A stretch of DNA of 64,000 nt from Natrinema salaciae (GCF_900110865.1 NZ_FOFD01000002.1:368835-432834), one strand, 5' to 3'; shown: positions 1-9,139, counted from the first letter of the stretch. Numbers and translations: made by a program. The notes: generated by a model not told the origin, from the sequence alone.

Positions 1-376
1 CACCCGGGACGTTTCGGTACGCCCCCAACGGAGACTCGCTTCCGTTCTAATCATTGACTCGTTATGACTTATAACTATTGGAACCGGGGCGGAATAGAGG
101 GGGTGGAGGCCGAGCGAACAGTCGGACGAAGCCGTCGTCTCGCGACGGCAGCGATCCGCGTAACAGCCCGGTATTCCCGGAAGTGCCCACAGCGCTGGTC
201 CGGTGTTCGGGACGATCCGACACTGAACGGGACGGGGAGTACTCGTGCGTACTGAACGGCGGCGCGAAACCCGCCCGGGTACTGGCCACGCTCAGCGGGT
301 TTCCGACTCGATCAGATTCGGTAGCCATGCATTTGACGGGTGCCTGATTATTCGTGTCGGTCCCCAAGTTAGCCCG
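1..376. other. Left-edge stretch without a supported gene
   Basis: Reading frames on both strands here are arginine/proline-rich in the way typical of non-coding frames in GC-rich DNA, and none resembles a protein family I know. A TATA-like string (cttataac) sits at 68-75 but leads to no credible start. The rest is presumably the 5' flank of the halocyanin gene. Confidence 0.5.
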
Positions 377-988
377 ATGACACAAGATGACCGCGTAACC
401 CGACGCCGGATGCTCACACTGACAGGTGCCGCGACATCGACAGCGTTCGTCGCCGGTTGCGGCGGCGGTGGGAACGGCGGCAACGGCGGCAACGGTGGCA
501 ACGGCGGTACCGGCGGTGGCGGTATCGAGATCGAGCCCGACACACAGATCGAGTTCGACGGGCAGACGTCCGGCTGGCTCGGTATCGCGCCCGACGCGAT
601 CGCTGACGAGGAGAACCCGACGCTCATCCTCCAGGAGGGAGCAACTTACGAGATGGGCTGGACGACCGGCGACGGCGCCGAGCACAACATCGCGATCTAC
701 GACGAAAACGACGAGGTCGTCGACGATCTCGTGACCGAGCGGGTCACCGAACCCGAAGACCAGTGGCTCGAGTTCGAGGCCAGCAGCGAGATGGTCACCT
801 ACATCTGCGAGGTCCACCCGAACACGATGATCGCCGATATTCAGGTCGAAGGTGGCGGCGGTGGCGGCAACGAGACCGGCGGCAACGAAACCGGTAACGA
901 GACTGGTGGTAACGAGACTGGCGGCAACGAAACTGGCAACGAGACCGGCAACGAAACTGGCAACGAAACCGGCAACGAAACCGGCTAA
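377..988 (+). CDS. Halocyanin-like type I copper lipoprotein with NETG-repeat tail
   Basis: Predicted 203-residue blue-copper (cupredoxin) protein, likely an electron carrier on the outer face of the membrane. The N-terminus has a twin-arginine motif (R9-R11) and a lipobox ending at Cys28 (VAGC), so Tat export and lipid anchoring are expected. A Gly/Asn linker follows (about 28-52). The cupredoxin domain is about 53-160, with putative copper ligands His103 (AEHN), Cys144, His147 and Met151 (C-x2-H-x3-M). The C-terminal 39 residues are nine NETG units separated by occasional Gly. I chose the ATG at 377 because the Tat motif begins directly after it; the longer GTG-initiated frame from 245 adds residues with no signal character. 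Family assignment is firm; the redox partner is unknown. Confidence 0.88.
   Translation: MTQDDRVTRRRMLTLTGAATSTAFVAGCGGGGNGGNGGNGGNGGTGGGGIEIEPDTQIEFDGQTSGWLGIAPDAIADEENPTLILQEGATYEMGWTTGDGAEHNIAIYDENDEVVDDLVTERVTEPEDQWLEFEASSEMVTYICEVHPNTMIADIQVEGGGGGGNETGGNETGNETGGNETGGNETGNETGNETGNETGNETG
869..985 (+). repeat. In-frame 12-base repeat encoding nine Asn-Glu-Thr-Gly units
   Basis: Residues 165-203 of the halocyanin are built from aac-gag/gaa-acc/act-ggc units with occasional extra Gly codons. Each unit contains an N-x-T sequon, the acceptor site for archaeal N-glycosylation. Synonymous codons vary between units, so the tract is not a fresh slippage product. Confidence 0.8.
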
Positions 989-1408
989 CGACAGCTACTT
1001 CGACAGATCTCGGCCGTTGTCACGGCGAAGAGACAGACGACCGCTCTTTTTCCGCACCCCGTACTGGTCGGATCGAAATACGCACCACTCGGCAATACGG
1101 CCTCGATACCGGGGTCCTGTCGTCCGCTACGGGGTCGCCGATACCGTCGAGAGGGCCGGGGCAAGCGGTGATGACACGAGACGATGGTACCGGTTCTCCA
1201 TCGTGCCCCGACAAAACCGGTACGCCGTCGCCATCTATAGCTCTGGCACTTACAAAGACATGGTCGGTCCCCAGTGTCGCCCGAAATCAGGTGGAGACGA
1301 ACAGCTTGCCCGTTCCGTCGAAATGACGCTCGGACTGCGTCGTCTACCGCCTCCCCGACACCGACCTCGCACGAGCGGGACGTTCCGCACCCGCCTGTCC
1401 CGCGGTTT
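989..1408. other. Intergenic stretch, no gene seen
   Basis: This is 420 bases between the halocyanin stop and the convergent SRPBCC gene. The frames present are short and of non-coding composition. No tRNA, repeat or clear promoter was seen; tatag at about 1237 is the only AT-rich string. Confidence 0.45.
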
Positions 1409-1819
1409 TCACGAGTGGGGCTCGAGCAGCGACTCGAGGTTCTCTAGCGATCGCAGACAGATCGGCACGTATCCGGCACCGCCGAGCGGCAGTTCGAAGG
1501 CGATCCGACACCGAGCCGCGCCGAGGTCGTCGACGCGGTGGCCGGCGGCGGGAATCCCCGTCACGCGCCAGGTCCACCGCCGCTCCGTGCACGCGGTGAT
1601 CCGAAACGGGAGCCAGACGCCGGGGACGCGGATTCGGCCGGTCGTCCCGGTCCGGACCCGACGATCCGTCGCCTCCACGCCGGTCAGGAGCGGCGACCAC
1701 GTCGGCCACCGAGTCGTGTCGACGAGGGCGTCCCAAGCGTCGGTCGCGGGGACCTGCAGGACGTGCGAGACTTCGAGGCGGCGGCCGTCCGGCGTTCGCG
1801 CGGTCCGGACTCGAGTCAT
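1409..1819 (-). CDS. SRPBCC (START/polyketide-cyclase-like) domain protein
   Basis: This 136-residue single-domain protein has the features of the SRPBCC ligand-binding fold: an N-terminal strand with the VPATDAWDAL helix, the W-P-T-W-S-P-L-L-T-G-V element near residue 40, and a C-terminal helix (RSLENLESLL). Such proteins bind hydrophobic ligands or act as small cyclases or dehydratases; the ligand cannot be read from the sequence. It stands alone between the halocyanin and ABC genes, so the context gives no function. Confidence 0.72.
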   Translation of the reverse strand: MTRVRTARTPDGRRLEVSHVLQVPATDAWDALVDTTRWPTWSPLLTGVEATDRRVRTGTTGRIRVPGVWLPFRITACTERRWTWRVTGIPAAGHRVDDLGAARCRIAFELPLGGAGYVPICLRSLENLESLLEPHS

Positions 1820-1973
1820 GGTCGGTGGTACGCGGTCCTCGGCAATGGGGGTTTGGACGAGTACAGGTCCGACGACGGCGAGCGACGACGCGACGACCGA
1901 TCGACCGGTCGCTCGCGGTGACTGTCGTGGCCGCTAAACTTTACTAAGGGGGCTCCTTCCGTCGGCCTAACGA

Positions 1974-2891
1974 ATGGCGATACTCGAGGTAGACGACCTC
2001 CGGAAGGAGTACGGCGGATTCGCGGCGGTCGAGGGGAGCTCCTTCGAAATCGAGCGCGGTGAGGTCTTCGGCGTCGTCGGCCCCAACGGGGCGGGCAAGA
2101 CGACGACGCTGAAGATGCTGGCCGGGCTGATCGAACCCTCCGCCGGCACCGCCGTCGTCGCCGGCCACACCCCCGGCCAGCGCGCGATGCAACGCCGACT
2201 CGGCTTCCTGCCGGAGGAGTCCCCACTCTACGAGGAGATGACCGCGGTCGACTACCTCGCGTTCTTCGCCGACCTCTACGACGTCCCGTCGGATGCCGCC
2301 CGCGAGCGGATCCACGACTCGCTGGACAGGCTCGACCTCGAGCACCGCGACCGGCGGATCGGCAACATGTCGAAAGGGATGCAGCGGAAGGTCGCGATCG
2401 CGCGGGCTCTGGTCAACGATCCCGACGTGCTGATATTCGACGAGCCGGCGTCGGGGCTGGACCCGCTGACGACCAACTACATCATCGAGTTCACCCGCGA
2501 GCTGAGCGACGAGGGAAAGACGATCGTCTTCAGCGCACACAACCTCTTCCACGTCGAGAGCATCTGCGACCGGATCGTCATCATGAACGACGGCCGGATC
2601 GTCGCCCGCGGCACGCTCGAGGAGATCCGGGACGCCCACGGCGGCACCGAGTACCACGTCTACGCGACGAGCGACGGCAGCGACGGCCTCGACGCGACCG
2701 CGGGATCGATCGAGGTCTCCCGCGAGAACGGCCAGGTCCGCCACGTCGTCCCCGACATGACCGCCGTCGACGCCGTCCGCGAGCGCGTCGAGGCCGACGG
2801 CGGCCGCGTGACCGACGTCCGGACGGAGACGCCGAGCCTCGAGGAGATCTTCCTCGAGGTCGCGAGCGAACCGGAGGCGACCGACGCGTGA
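1974..2891 (+). CDS. ABC transporter ATP-binding protein (NatA/CcmA type)
   Basis: 305-residue ATPase of an ABC-2 exporter. Walker A is GPNGAGKTT (about 36-44), the signature is MSKGMQRK (132-139, replacing LSGGQ as in NatA-type exporters), and Walker B is VLIFDEPASGLD (about 152-163), followed by a switch histidine (SAHNL). The last 90 residues form the C-terminal extension usual for this subgroup. Its stop codon overlaps the GTG start of the first permease (GTGA), so translation is coupled. It should energise export by the two permeases that follow; the substrate is unknown. Confidence 0.92.
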   Translation: MAILEVDDLRKEYGGFAAVEGSSFEIERGEVFGVVGPNGAGKTTTLKMLAGLIEPSAGTAVVAGHTPGQRAMQRRLGFLPEESPLYEEMTAVDYLAFFADLYDVPSDAARERIHDSLDRLDLEHRDRRIGNMSKGMQRKVAIARALVNDPDVLIFDEPASGLDPLTTNYIIEFTRELSDEGKTIVFSAHNLFHVESICDRIVIMNDGRIVARGTLEEIRDAHGGTEYHVYATSDGSDGLDATAGSIEVSRENGQVRHVVPDMTAVDAVRERVEADGGRVTDVRTETPSLEEIFLEVASEPEATDA

Positions 2892-4756
2892 GCGACGGCG
2901 GCCTTCGCGGGGTCATCGCGCGCACGGCCCGGATCGCCCGCTGGGAGGTCGTCCGGAGCGCCGGCACCGTCGATCGGAAGACGGTGCTGGCCCTCGCGGT
3001 GCTGGCCCTCGCGGTCGGGACTGCCGGCTTCTCCGTCGCCGACGAAGGGCTCGGCCTCGAGCGCGAAATCTACGTCGTCGGCGTCGACGAGGACAGTCAG
3101 TACCACGACGTGGCCGTCGCCAGCGAGCAGTTCCGGCCGGTGCCGCTCGAGCGCGTCGAGGCCGAGCGCGACGGCGAGGCGAACGCCGACGCCATCGCGG
3201 TTCGAGGCGACGCCGCCGTCGACGTGGTCGTGACGCGGGACGGGGGGATCGATCACGTCGGCGACAACGGCGCGGCAGCCTACGACGCGTTTCGAGACTC
3301 CGTCGAGGAGTACAACGCGGAGCTGATGGACGGGGAAGCCGATCGAGCGGCCGCGTACCCGGTGCTCGTCTCGATCGACTACCAGCAACGCGATTCCGCC
3401 GAGCCGGCCGACTCCGGGGCTGACGGCGGGGGCGGGACGGGGGGCGGAGACGGCTCCGACGGCGGAGGCGGAACGGACGAACGTGCCGACGGGAGCGACG
3501 GAACCGATTCGACGGCTGGCGGCGGCAGCGGCGGGAGCGGTACCGACGGCGGGAGCGAATCCCTGCAGGTCCCCGGCGTCGGTGACGGATCGACGGCGTC
3601 GACGGAGCCCGGAACGCCCGGTTCGATCGCTCCGCCGTTCCCCTTCCAGTCGCTCGTCCTCGCGTTCCTGTTCGTCGTGCCGATGAACTTCGTCATCCAG
3701 GCCTACGGGAGCACGATCATGGACGAGCGAGTCAAGCGACGCGGCGAACTCCTGTTGGTCTCGCCGGCCTCGAGCCGCGAAATCGTCGCGGGGAAGACGC
3801 TGCCGTACCTGCTCGGACTGGTGGTCGTCGTCGCGGTCATCGCGAGAGCGATCGACGGGGGTCCGGTCGCGGTCGCGGCGGCACTGCCGGTCGCACTCCT
3901 CTTTCTGGCGGCGACGTTCGTCGGCGCGATGCTCGCCCGCTCGTTCAAGGAGTTGACCTTCGTGACGGTCACGATCAGCGTCGGGCTGACGACGTACACG
4001 TTCGTTCCGGCGATCTTCACCGACGTCAATTCGATCGCGCTGATCTCGCCGCTGACGCTGGTCGTGATGGACTTGCAGGACGAGTCGGTTCGACTGGGGG
4101 AGTACCTGTTCTCGACCGGTCCGTTCTACCTGAGCGCGGCCGTCTGCTTCCTGCTGGGCGTCGGCGTCTACCGCGAGGAGGACATGTTCGCCCAGAAGCC
4201 GATCCCGGCGAAAGTGATCGACGCGGTCGCCAGTCGCGTTCGCGGTCGCCAAAGCATACCCCTGCTGTCGGCACTGTTCATCCCGTTCGTCTTCGTGAGC
4301 CAGCTTCTCGCCGTGGCCCTGTTGTTCGCGGTTCCGGAAGCGGTCGCGGTCCCGGTCATCGTGGTCGTCGCCGCCGCGGTCGAGGAGGTCGCGAAGAGCG
4401 TCCACGTCTACGCCGGCTTCGCCCGCTCGCGGTTCGACGCGACGCTGCGGACGGCCGCCGTCCTCGGCGCGCTCTCGGGTGCCGGCTTCTTCGTCGGCGA
4501 GAAACTCACCCACGTCGTCCAGTTCGTCGGCCTGCCCGACCTGTCGGTCGGCGTCGCCGCCTTCGGGCCGGCCGTCTCGAGCGACCCGTTCGTGCTCGCC
4601 GCGGTCTTCCTCGCGCCGCTGGTCTTGCACGTGGTGACGGCCGTCTGCTCGGCACTGGGTGCGAGCCGCGGGCGGAACGGCTACGCCCTCGGCTTCCTCG
4701 CCGCGACGCTGGTTCACGCGGCCTACAATCTGGGGGTGATCTTCCTTGTCGCGTGA
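2888..4756 (+). CDS. ABC-2 permease fused to a PrsW/CPBP-like intramembrane peptidase module
   Basis: 622 residues with a GTG start overlapping the ATPase stop. Order: one membrane helix (about 31-50); a large extracytoplasmic domain (about 55-170); a Gly/Asp/Ser-rich low-complexity segment (about 175-245); an ABC-2-type membrane block (about 253-428); then five or six further helices (about 455-622). The last block carries motifs resembling PrsW/CPBP glutamic-type peptidases: EEVAK (499-503), a buried GEKL with E538, H581 in LHVVTA, and H610...N614 in HAAYNL. Ordinary ABC-2 permeases lack this block. Expected role: export together with the next gene, perhaps coupled to cleavage of a membrane substrate. 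The fusion is visible in the sequence; peptidase activity is inference. Confidence 0.85.
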   Translation: MSDGGLRGVIARTARIARWEVVRSAGTVDRKTVLALAVLALAVGTAGFSVADEGLGLEREIYVVGVDEDSQYHDVAVASEQFRPVPLERVEAERDGEANADAIAVRGDAAVDVVVTRDGGIDHVGDNGAAAYDAFRDSVEEYNAELMDGEADRAAAYPVLVSIDYQQRDSAEPADSGADGGGGTGGGDGSDGGGGTDERADGSDGTDSTAGGGSGGSGTDGGSESLQVPGVGDGSTASTEPGTPGSIAPPFPFQSLVLAFLFVVPMNFVIQAYGSTIMDERVKRRGELLLVSPASSREIVAGKTLPYLLGLVVVVAVIARAIDGGPVAVAAALPVALLFLAATFVGAMLARSFKELTFVTVTISVGLTTYTFVPAIFTDVNSIALISPLTLVVMDLQDESVRLGEYLFSTGPFYLSAAVCFLLGVGVYREEDMFAQKPIPAKVIDAVASRVRGRQSIPLLSALFIPFVFVSQLLAVALLFAVPEAVAVPVIVVVAAAVEEVAKSVHVYAGFARSRFDATLRTAAVLGALSGAGFFVGEKLTHVVQFVGLPDLSVGVAAFGPAVSSDPFVLAAVFLAPLVLHVVTAVCSALGASRGRNGYALGFLAATLVHAAYNLGVIFLVA

Positions 4757-5894
4757 GCGCGAGCGGGGGCCCGAGTCGAGCCGACGCGGGCCGAACCCGC
4801 CGACGAGACCCGACGGCGGTACCGACCTGGGATCGACCCGGGGTGCCCGCTGGGCGATCGCCCGCCGGGAGCTGCGCTCGCTGCGCTCCGAGAAGACGAT
4901 CGTTCTGGCGCTGGCGATTCAGCTGTTCATCGCCGGGTTCTCGTCGTTCCTCGTCGTCGGGTTGGTCTCGCTGTACGATCCCGGTTCGGTCGACGGCTAT
5001 CAGACGGACGTCGCCGTCACGGGGGACGACACCGAGACCCTCCTCGCGGTCGCGAACGAGCGAGACGGCGTCACCGCCCGATACTACAGCAACCGGGCGG
5101 ACGCCTACGAGGCGTTCGAATACGGCCGCACCTCGGCCGTCCTCGACGCGAATCGGAACGACGACGGCCGACTCAGCGTCAGGGTCACCGCGCCCGAGGA
5201 GGGGTTGCGAACGACCCTGCTCGTCGTCCAGCTTCGGGACACCTTAGAGCACGTCGAGCGCGTCGAGCGCCAGCAGAACGCCGACGCCGGTCGACTCGAG
5301 CAGTCGCCCGTTCCCGTCCCGGATTCGATTCAGGCGAGCCCGTACGCGGGCTTTACGTACACGATCCTGCTACCGCTGCTGTGCTTCCTGCCGGTGTTCA
5401 TCAGCGGCTCGATCGTCGTCGACTCGCTGATCGAGGAGCGACAGCGAGGCACCCTCGAGCTGCTCCGGGTCGCCCCGCTCTCGCTGGCGGACGTGATCGA
5501 CGCGAAGCTCCTCGCGATCGCGACGCTGGCGCCGCTGCAGGCAGTCGCCTGGCTCCTCCTGCTGGCGGTCAACGGAACCGCGATCGCAGCGCCCGTGGCG
5601 CTGGTCGTGCTGGTGGCCGCGCTCTCCCTGCTCGTCGTCACCGTCGGCGTGGCGGTCGCGCTGTGGGCCCCTGATCGGCGGCAGGCCCAGTTGCTCTACT
5701 CGATGGCTACCGTCGGTGCGCTGGTCGTCGCGACGGGACTGCCCGAACACCCCGCCAACACCGTCGCGAAGTTCGCGATCGGTAACCCGACGACGACGAC
5801 GTGGGGACTGCTCGGGGCGTACTGCCTGCTGGCGATCGCCGCGTTCATCGTGCTCGGGCGGGGTATCGGTCGTCTCGATCCCGACTCGCTGTAG
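4746..5894 (+). CDS. ABC-2 type exporter permease
   Basis: Third gene of the exporter operon, overlapping the previous one by 11 bases if the TTG at 4746 is used (382 aa). A later start near the segment WAIARRELRSL is possible, because the first 35 residues are charged and low-complexity. Topology is typical: helix 1 (about 53-75), an extracytoplasmic loop of about 130 residues, then five helices in the C-terminal half with the conserved ABC-2 segment IEERQRGTLELLRVAPLS. It probably forms a heterodimer with the peptidase-fused permease. Confidence 0.85.
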   Translation: MSRERERGPESSRRGPNPPTRPDGGTDLGSTRGARWAIARRELRSLRSEKTIVLALAIQLFIAGFSSFLVVGLVSLYDPGSVDGYQTDVAVTGDDTETLLAVANERDGVTARYYSNRADAYEAFEYGRTSAVLDANRNDDGRLSVRVTAPEEGLRTTLLVVQLRDTLEHVERVERQQNADAGRLEQSPVPVPDSIQASPYAGFTYTILLPLLCFLPVFISGSIVVDSLIEERQRGTLELLRVAPLSLADVIDAKLLAIATLAPLQAVAWLLLLAVNGTAIAAPVALVVLVAALSLLVVTVGVAVALWAPDRRQAQLLYSMATVGALVVATGLPEHPANTVAKFAIGNPTTTTWGLLGAYCLLAIAAFIVLGRGIGRLDPDSL

Positions 5895-5983
5895 CGATTC
5901 GGGCCCAGCGAGCCGTCGGGTGTCGACGCGGCCGCAATGGCAGATCCTAAACGCTTAGTCTCTCTACGAATGCGTGTCTGCTA

Positions 5984-7849
5984 ATGAGTAATCCCGACCA
6001 GGAGCGGACGGACCACGATCCGCCCAACCAGGAACAACAGCGGGCTCGCGAGCCGCCCGAACAGGAACAGGTTCGAGAGGCGGTCGAACGGTCCAGAAGC
6101 GGTGCTCCGGCCGTGGGGGCGGTCGTCCGGGATCGCTTCTCCGCCGACGAGGTCTTTCAGCGGATCGTCGCCGCGGCGGACGAGGAGGTCACCTCGGGGA
6201 GCCGCGAGCTTTTCTTCAGCGGTATCGCCGCCGGATTCGCGATCTCGATCACGGTCCTGCTGTACGCCTCGCTGTACGGCTCGACCGACGGCCACCCGAT
6301 ACTGAGCGCCTTGCTCTATCCGCTCGGGTTCGTCTACATCATCATCGGCGGCTACCAGCTCTACACCGAGAACACGCTGCCGCCGGTCGCGCTCACCTTA
6401 GAGCGGATCGCCAGCCTTCCCGCCCTCCTGCGCCACTGGTCGATCGTGCTGGCCGGGAACTTCACCGGCGGCCTGATCGGCGCAGCGGTGCTCGCCTGGG
6501 GCGGCGTGTTTTCCCCCGAGGCGGCCGAGGCGGCGATGCATCTCGGGACCCACGGCCCGGAGACGCCGTGGTGGGACCTGTTCTTCAAGGCCGCCTTCGC
6601 CGGCCTGATCGTCGCCGGCGTCGTCTGGGTGGAGTACTCCGCCCGCGAGACGATCGCCAGGATCGTGATCGTCTACATGGCCTTCCTCGCGATCCCGATC
6701 GGGAATCTGTTCCACGTCGTCACCTCCTTCACCGAGATGGCCTACGTCGTCTTCCTCGGCCAACTCGATCCGCTCGTCGGCCTGACCCAGTTCGTCCTGC
6801 CGGTCCTACTCGGGAACACCATCGGAGGTATCCTCCTGGTGACCGTCGTCAACTACTTCCAGACGAGCGAGCGACGACTCGAGTCGGCCCGGTTCGAGGG
6901 GAACGAGCGCCAGCTCTCGATGCGGGAGTGGCTGTTCGGGGGCTACGCCGGCCGCTCGTACGTCCCCCTGATCGATACCGCCGAGTCGACCGCGGTCGAC
7001 AACGGCGAGACCTACCGCGTGCTCGTCCCGATCTCGAACCCCCGAACCGAGTCGCGGATCGTGGATCTGGCCTGTACGCTGGCGAACAACCACGAGAACG
7101 CGGTGGTTCACGCCGTCCACATCGTCCAGGTACCCGAGCGCCGATCGATGCGGTACGGTTCCGGGCGCAACCAGCGGATCGTCTCCGAATCCGAGAAGCA
7201 GATGAAGGGGATTCGAGAGACGGTCTCCTCGTACGATATCGGCTGTGAGACCTCGACGGTCGTCTCTCACCGGTCGTTCGAAGACGTCTTCGACACCGCA
7301 GAGCGCGAACGAGCGGACCTCGTCGTCCTCGGCTGGGGAGACGATCTCCCGTGGGGAGCGGGCCGTGCCGAGGGGCGGATCAGCAAGCTGACCAGTAACC
7401 TCCCCAGTGACTTCCTCGTCCTCAAGGACAGAGAACTGGACACGTCACGCATCCTCCTCCCGACCGCGGGCGGTCCGGACTCGGACCTCAGCGCCGAAGT
7501 CGCCCGAACGCTCGAGCAGGCCGACGGGTCGTCCATCTCCCTCTTGCACGTCGTCGACGACGCCGAGGAACGCGCGGACGGCCGGGCGTTCCTCGCGAAC
7601 TGGGCCGCCGAACACGGCCTCGAGAACGCGGACCTCACGATCGACGACTCGGGCGACGTCGAGGGGGCGATCTGTCGCGAAGCGGCCGATAACTCGCTCG
7701 TGATCATCGGCGCGACGGAGTCGGGACTGCTCTCGCGGCTCGTGAGCGATTCCCTCCACATGGACGTCGTCAACGAGGTCGACAGTTCGGTCCTGCTCGC
7801 CGAGCGACCCAGCAAACGAAACGTCGTCCGGCGGCTGTTGGGCCGCTAG
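5984..7849 (+). CDS. FNT-family anion channel fused to two UspA domains
   Basis: 621 residues. After a charged, Gln-rich N-terminus (1-50), residues about 55-292 form a six-helix formate/nitrite transporter (FNT) domain, with the conserved loops ENTLPPVALTL (129-139) and AGNFTGG (157-163) and the pore-histidine segment NLFHVVTSF (His244). Residues about 343-475 and 488-605 are two UspA-type nucleotide-binding domains. FNT channels pass formate, nitrite, hydrosulfide or similar weak-acid anions; cytoplasmic UspA tails could gate transport in response to ATP or a stress ligand (inference). The gene stands alone. Confidence 0.88.
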   Translation: MSNPDQERTDHDPPNQEQQRAREPPEQEQVREAVERSRSGAPAVGAVVRDRFSADEVFQRIVAAADEEVTSGSRELFFSGIAAGFAISITVLLYASLYGSTDGHPILSALLYPLGFVYIIIGGYQLYTENTLPPVALTLERIASLPALLRHWSIVLAGNFTGGLIGAAVLAWGGVFSPEAAEAAMHLGTHGPETPWWDLFFKAAFAGLIVAGVVWVEYSARETIARIVIVYMAFLAIPIGNLFHVVTSFTEMAYVVFLGQLDPLVGLTQFVLPVLLGNTIGGILLVTVVNYFQTSERRLESARFEGNERQLSMREWLFGGYAGRSYVPLIDTAESTAVDNGETYRVLVPISNPRTESRIVDLACTLANNHENAVVHAVHIVQVPERRSMRYGSGRNQRIVSESEKQMKGIRETVSSYDIGCETSTVVSHRSFEDVFDTAERERADLVVLGWGDDLPWGAGRAEGRISKLTSNLPSDFLVLKDRELDTSRILLPTAGGPDSDLSAEVARTLEQADGSSISLLHVVDDAEERADGRAFLANWAAEHGLENADLTIDDSGDVEGAICREAADNSLVIIGATESGLLSRLVSDSLHMDVVNEVDSSVLLAERPSKRNVVRRLLGR

Positions 7850-7941
7850 ACGGCTCTCTTCGCTCGACGTCCGCGATCGTCTCCGTCGGTGGTCGTCACG
7901 CGCGAAAAAAGCCGATACCCGATCGAAACCGGCCGTCCGGA

Positions 7942-8031
7942 TCAGCTGCGATCGAACACGTTCTTGATTCGCGAGACGATACCGCCGTCCTCGTTGCGTT
8001 TCGCCTCTCGGTCGTCGTGTTCGTCCGCCAT
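7942..8031 (-). CDS. Very small acidic/basic protein (29 aa)
   Basis: A 30-codon frame starting MADEHDDREAKR and ending RIKNVFDRS. Acidic N-terminal residues followed by an amphipathic basic segment are common in haloarchaeal mini-proteins, and codon use is coding-like. It lies between the FNT gene and the aldo/keto reductase, on the opposite strand to both. No function can be assigned, and the length alone makes it uncertain. Confidence 0.45.
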   Translation of the reverse strand: MADEHDDREAKRNEDGGIVSRIKNVFDRS

Positions 8032-8138
8032 AGACAACCGGTCGTAGACGTTTTCGTCACTAAAAAATAACGCCGGGCGATAGTGATAGTGGTTGCCGTA
8101 CCACGTACTGTTTTCTCTCCGGTTCTCCTACAACCGCT

Positions 8139-9113
8139 ATGGAATACACGACCCTCGGTTCGACCGGCATGGCGGTCAGTCGCCTCTGTCTCGGCTGCAT
8201 GAGCTTCGGCTCGAGCGACTGGCGCGAGTGGGTTCTCGAGGACGAGGAGAGCACGGAGATCATCGATCGGGCGCTCGACCTCGGGATCAACTTCTTCGAC
8301 ACGGCGAACATGTACTCGCGGGGCGAGTCCGAGCGCATCCTCGGCGAGGCGCTCGAGGGCCGCCGCGAGGAGACGGTGGTCGCGACGAAGGGCTTCTTCC
8401 GGATGCGCGACGACGATCCGAACTCGGGCGGGCTCTCCCGGAAGGCGATCGAACAGGAGCTGGCGGCCAGCCGCGACCGACTGGGAATGGAGACGATCGA
8501 CCTCTACCAGCTCCACCGCTGGGATTACGACACGCCGATCGAGACGACCCTCCGGACGCTCGACGACGCCGTGCGACGGGGACACGTCCGCTACATCGGG
8601 GCCTCCTCGATGTGGGCCCACCAGTTCGCCGACGCGTTGCACACGAGCGACTCGCTGGGACTCGAACGGTTCGTCACGATGCAGAACCACTACAACCTCG
8701 TCTACCGCGAGGAAGAGCGGGAGATGCTGCCGCTGTGTGAGAACGAAGCCGTCGGCGTTCTCCCGTGGTCGCCGCTGGCTCGGGGCTACCTGACGCGCCC
8801 GCACGAGGAGATCGACGCGACCACCCGCGGCGAGACGGAGGAGCACCTGTACGACCACCCCTACCGCGAGGGCGGCGGCCAGGAGATCAACGAGCGCGTC
8901 GCCGATCTGGCCGACGACAAAAACGCGACGATGGCCCAGATCGCACTCTCGTGGCTGCTCCACCAGGAGTGGGTCGACGCGCCGATCGTCGGGACGACCA
9001 GCGTCGAACACCTAGAGCAGGCCGTCGAAGCCCTCGAGATCGAGCTCACCGATTCGGATCTCGAGCACCTCGAGGAGCCGTACGAGCCGGTGCCGGTGTC
9101 CGGACACCGCTGA
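8139..9113 (+). CDS. Aldo/keto reductase
   Basis: 324-residue NAD(P)H-dependent oxidoreductase of the AKR superfamily. The catalytic tetrad is present: Asp54 (FFDTAN), Tyr59, Lys84 (ATKGF) and His126 (YQLHRWD). The N-terminus (YTTLGSTGMAVSRLCLG) and the C-terminal cofactor segment (VGTTSVEHLEQAVEAL) are typical of the YajO/Tas-like subgroup. Substrate not predictable; probably aldehyde or ketone reduction or detoxification. Monocistronic. Confidence 0.9.
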   Translation: MEYTTLGSTGMAVSRLCLGCMSFGSSDWREWVLEDEESTEIIDRALDLGINFFDTANMYSRGESERILGEALEGRREETVVATKGFFRMRDDDPNSGGLSRKAIEQELAASRDRLGMETIDLYQLHRWDYDTPIETTLRTLDDAVRRGHVRYIGASSMWAHQFADALHTSDSLGLERFVTMQNHYNLVYREEEREMLPLCENEAVGVLPWSPLARGYLTRPHEEIDATTRGETEEHLYDHPYREGGGQEINERVADLADDKNATMAQIALSWLLHQEWVDAPIVGTTSVEHLEQAVEALEIELTDSDLEHLEEPYEPVPVSGHR

Positions 9114-9139
9114 AGCCGTTCGCTCGACCCGCCGTCGCG

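Noticed and set aside
869-985. NETG-coding repeats as a CRISPR or intergenic satellite
   Set aside because: The repeat keeps the reading frame, has no spacers and lies inside a coding region.
2660-4717. Long minus-strand open frame (685 codons) opposite the fused permease
   Set aside because: It is Arg/Asp/Glu-rich with no motifs and lies antisense to a gene with clear domains; long antisense frames are usual in GC-rich haloarchaeal DNA.
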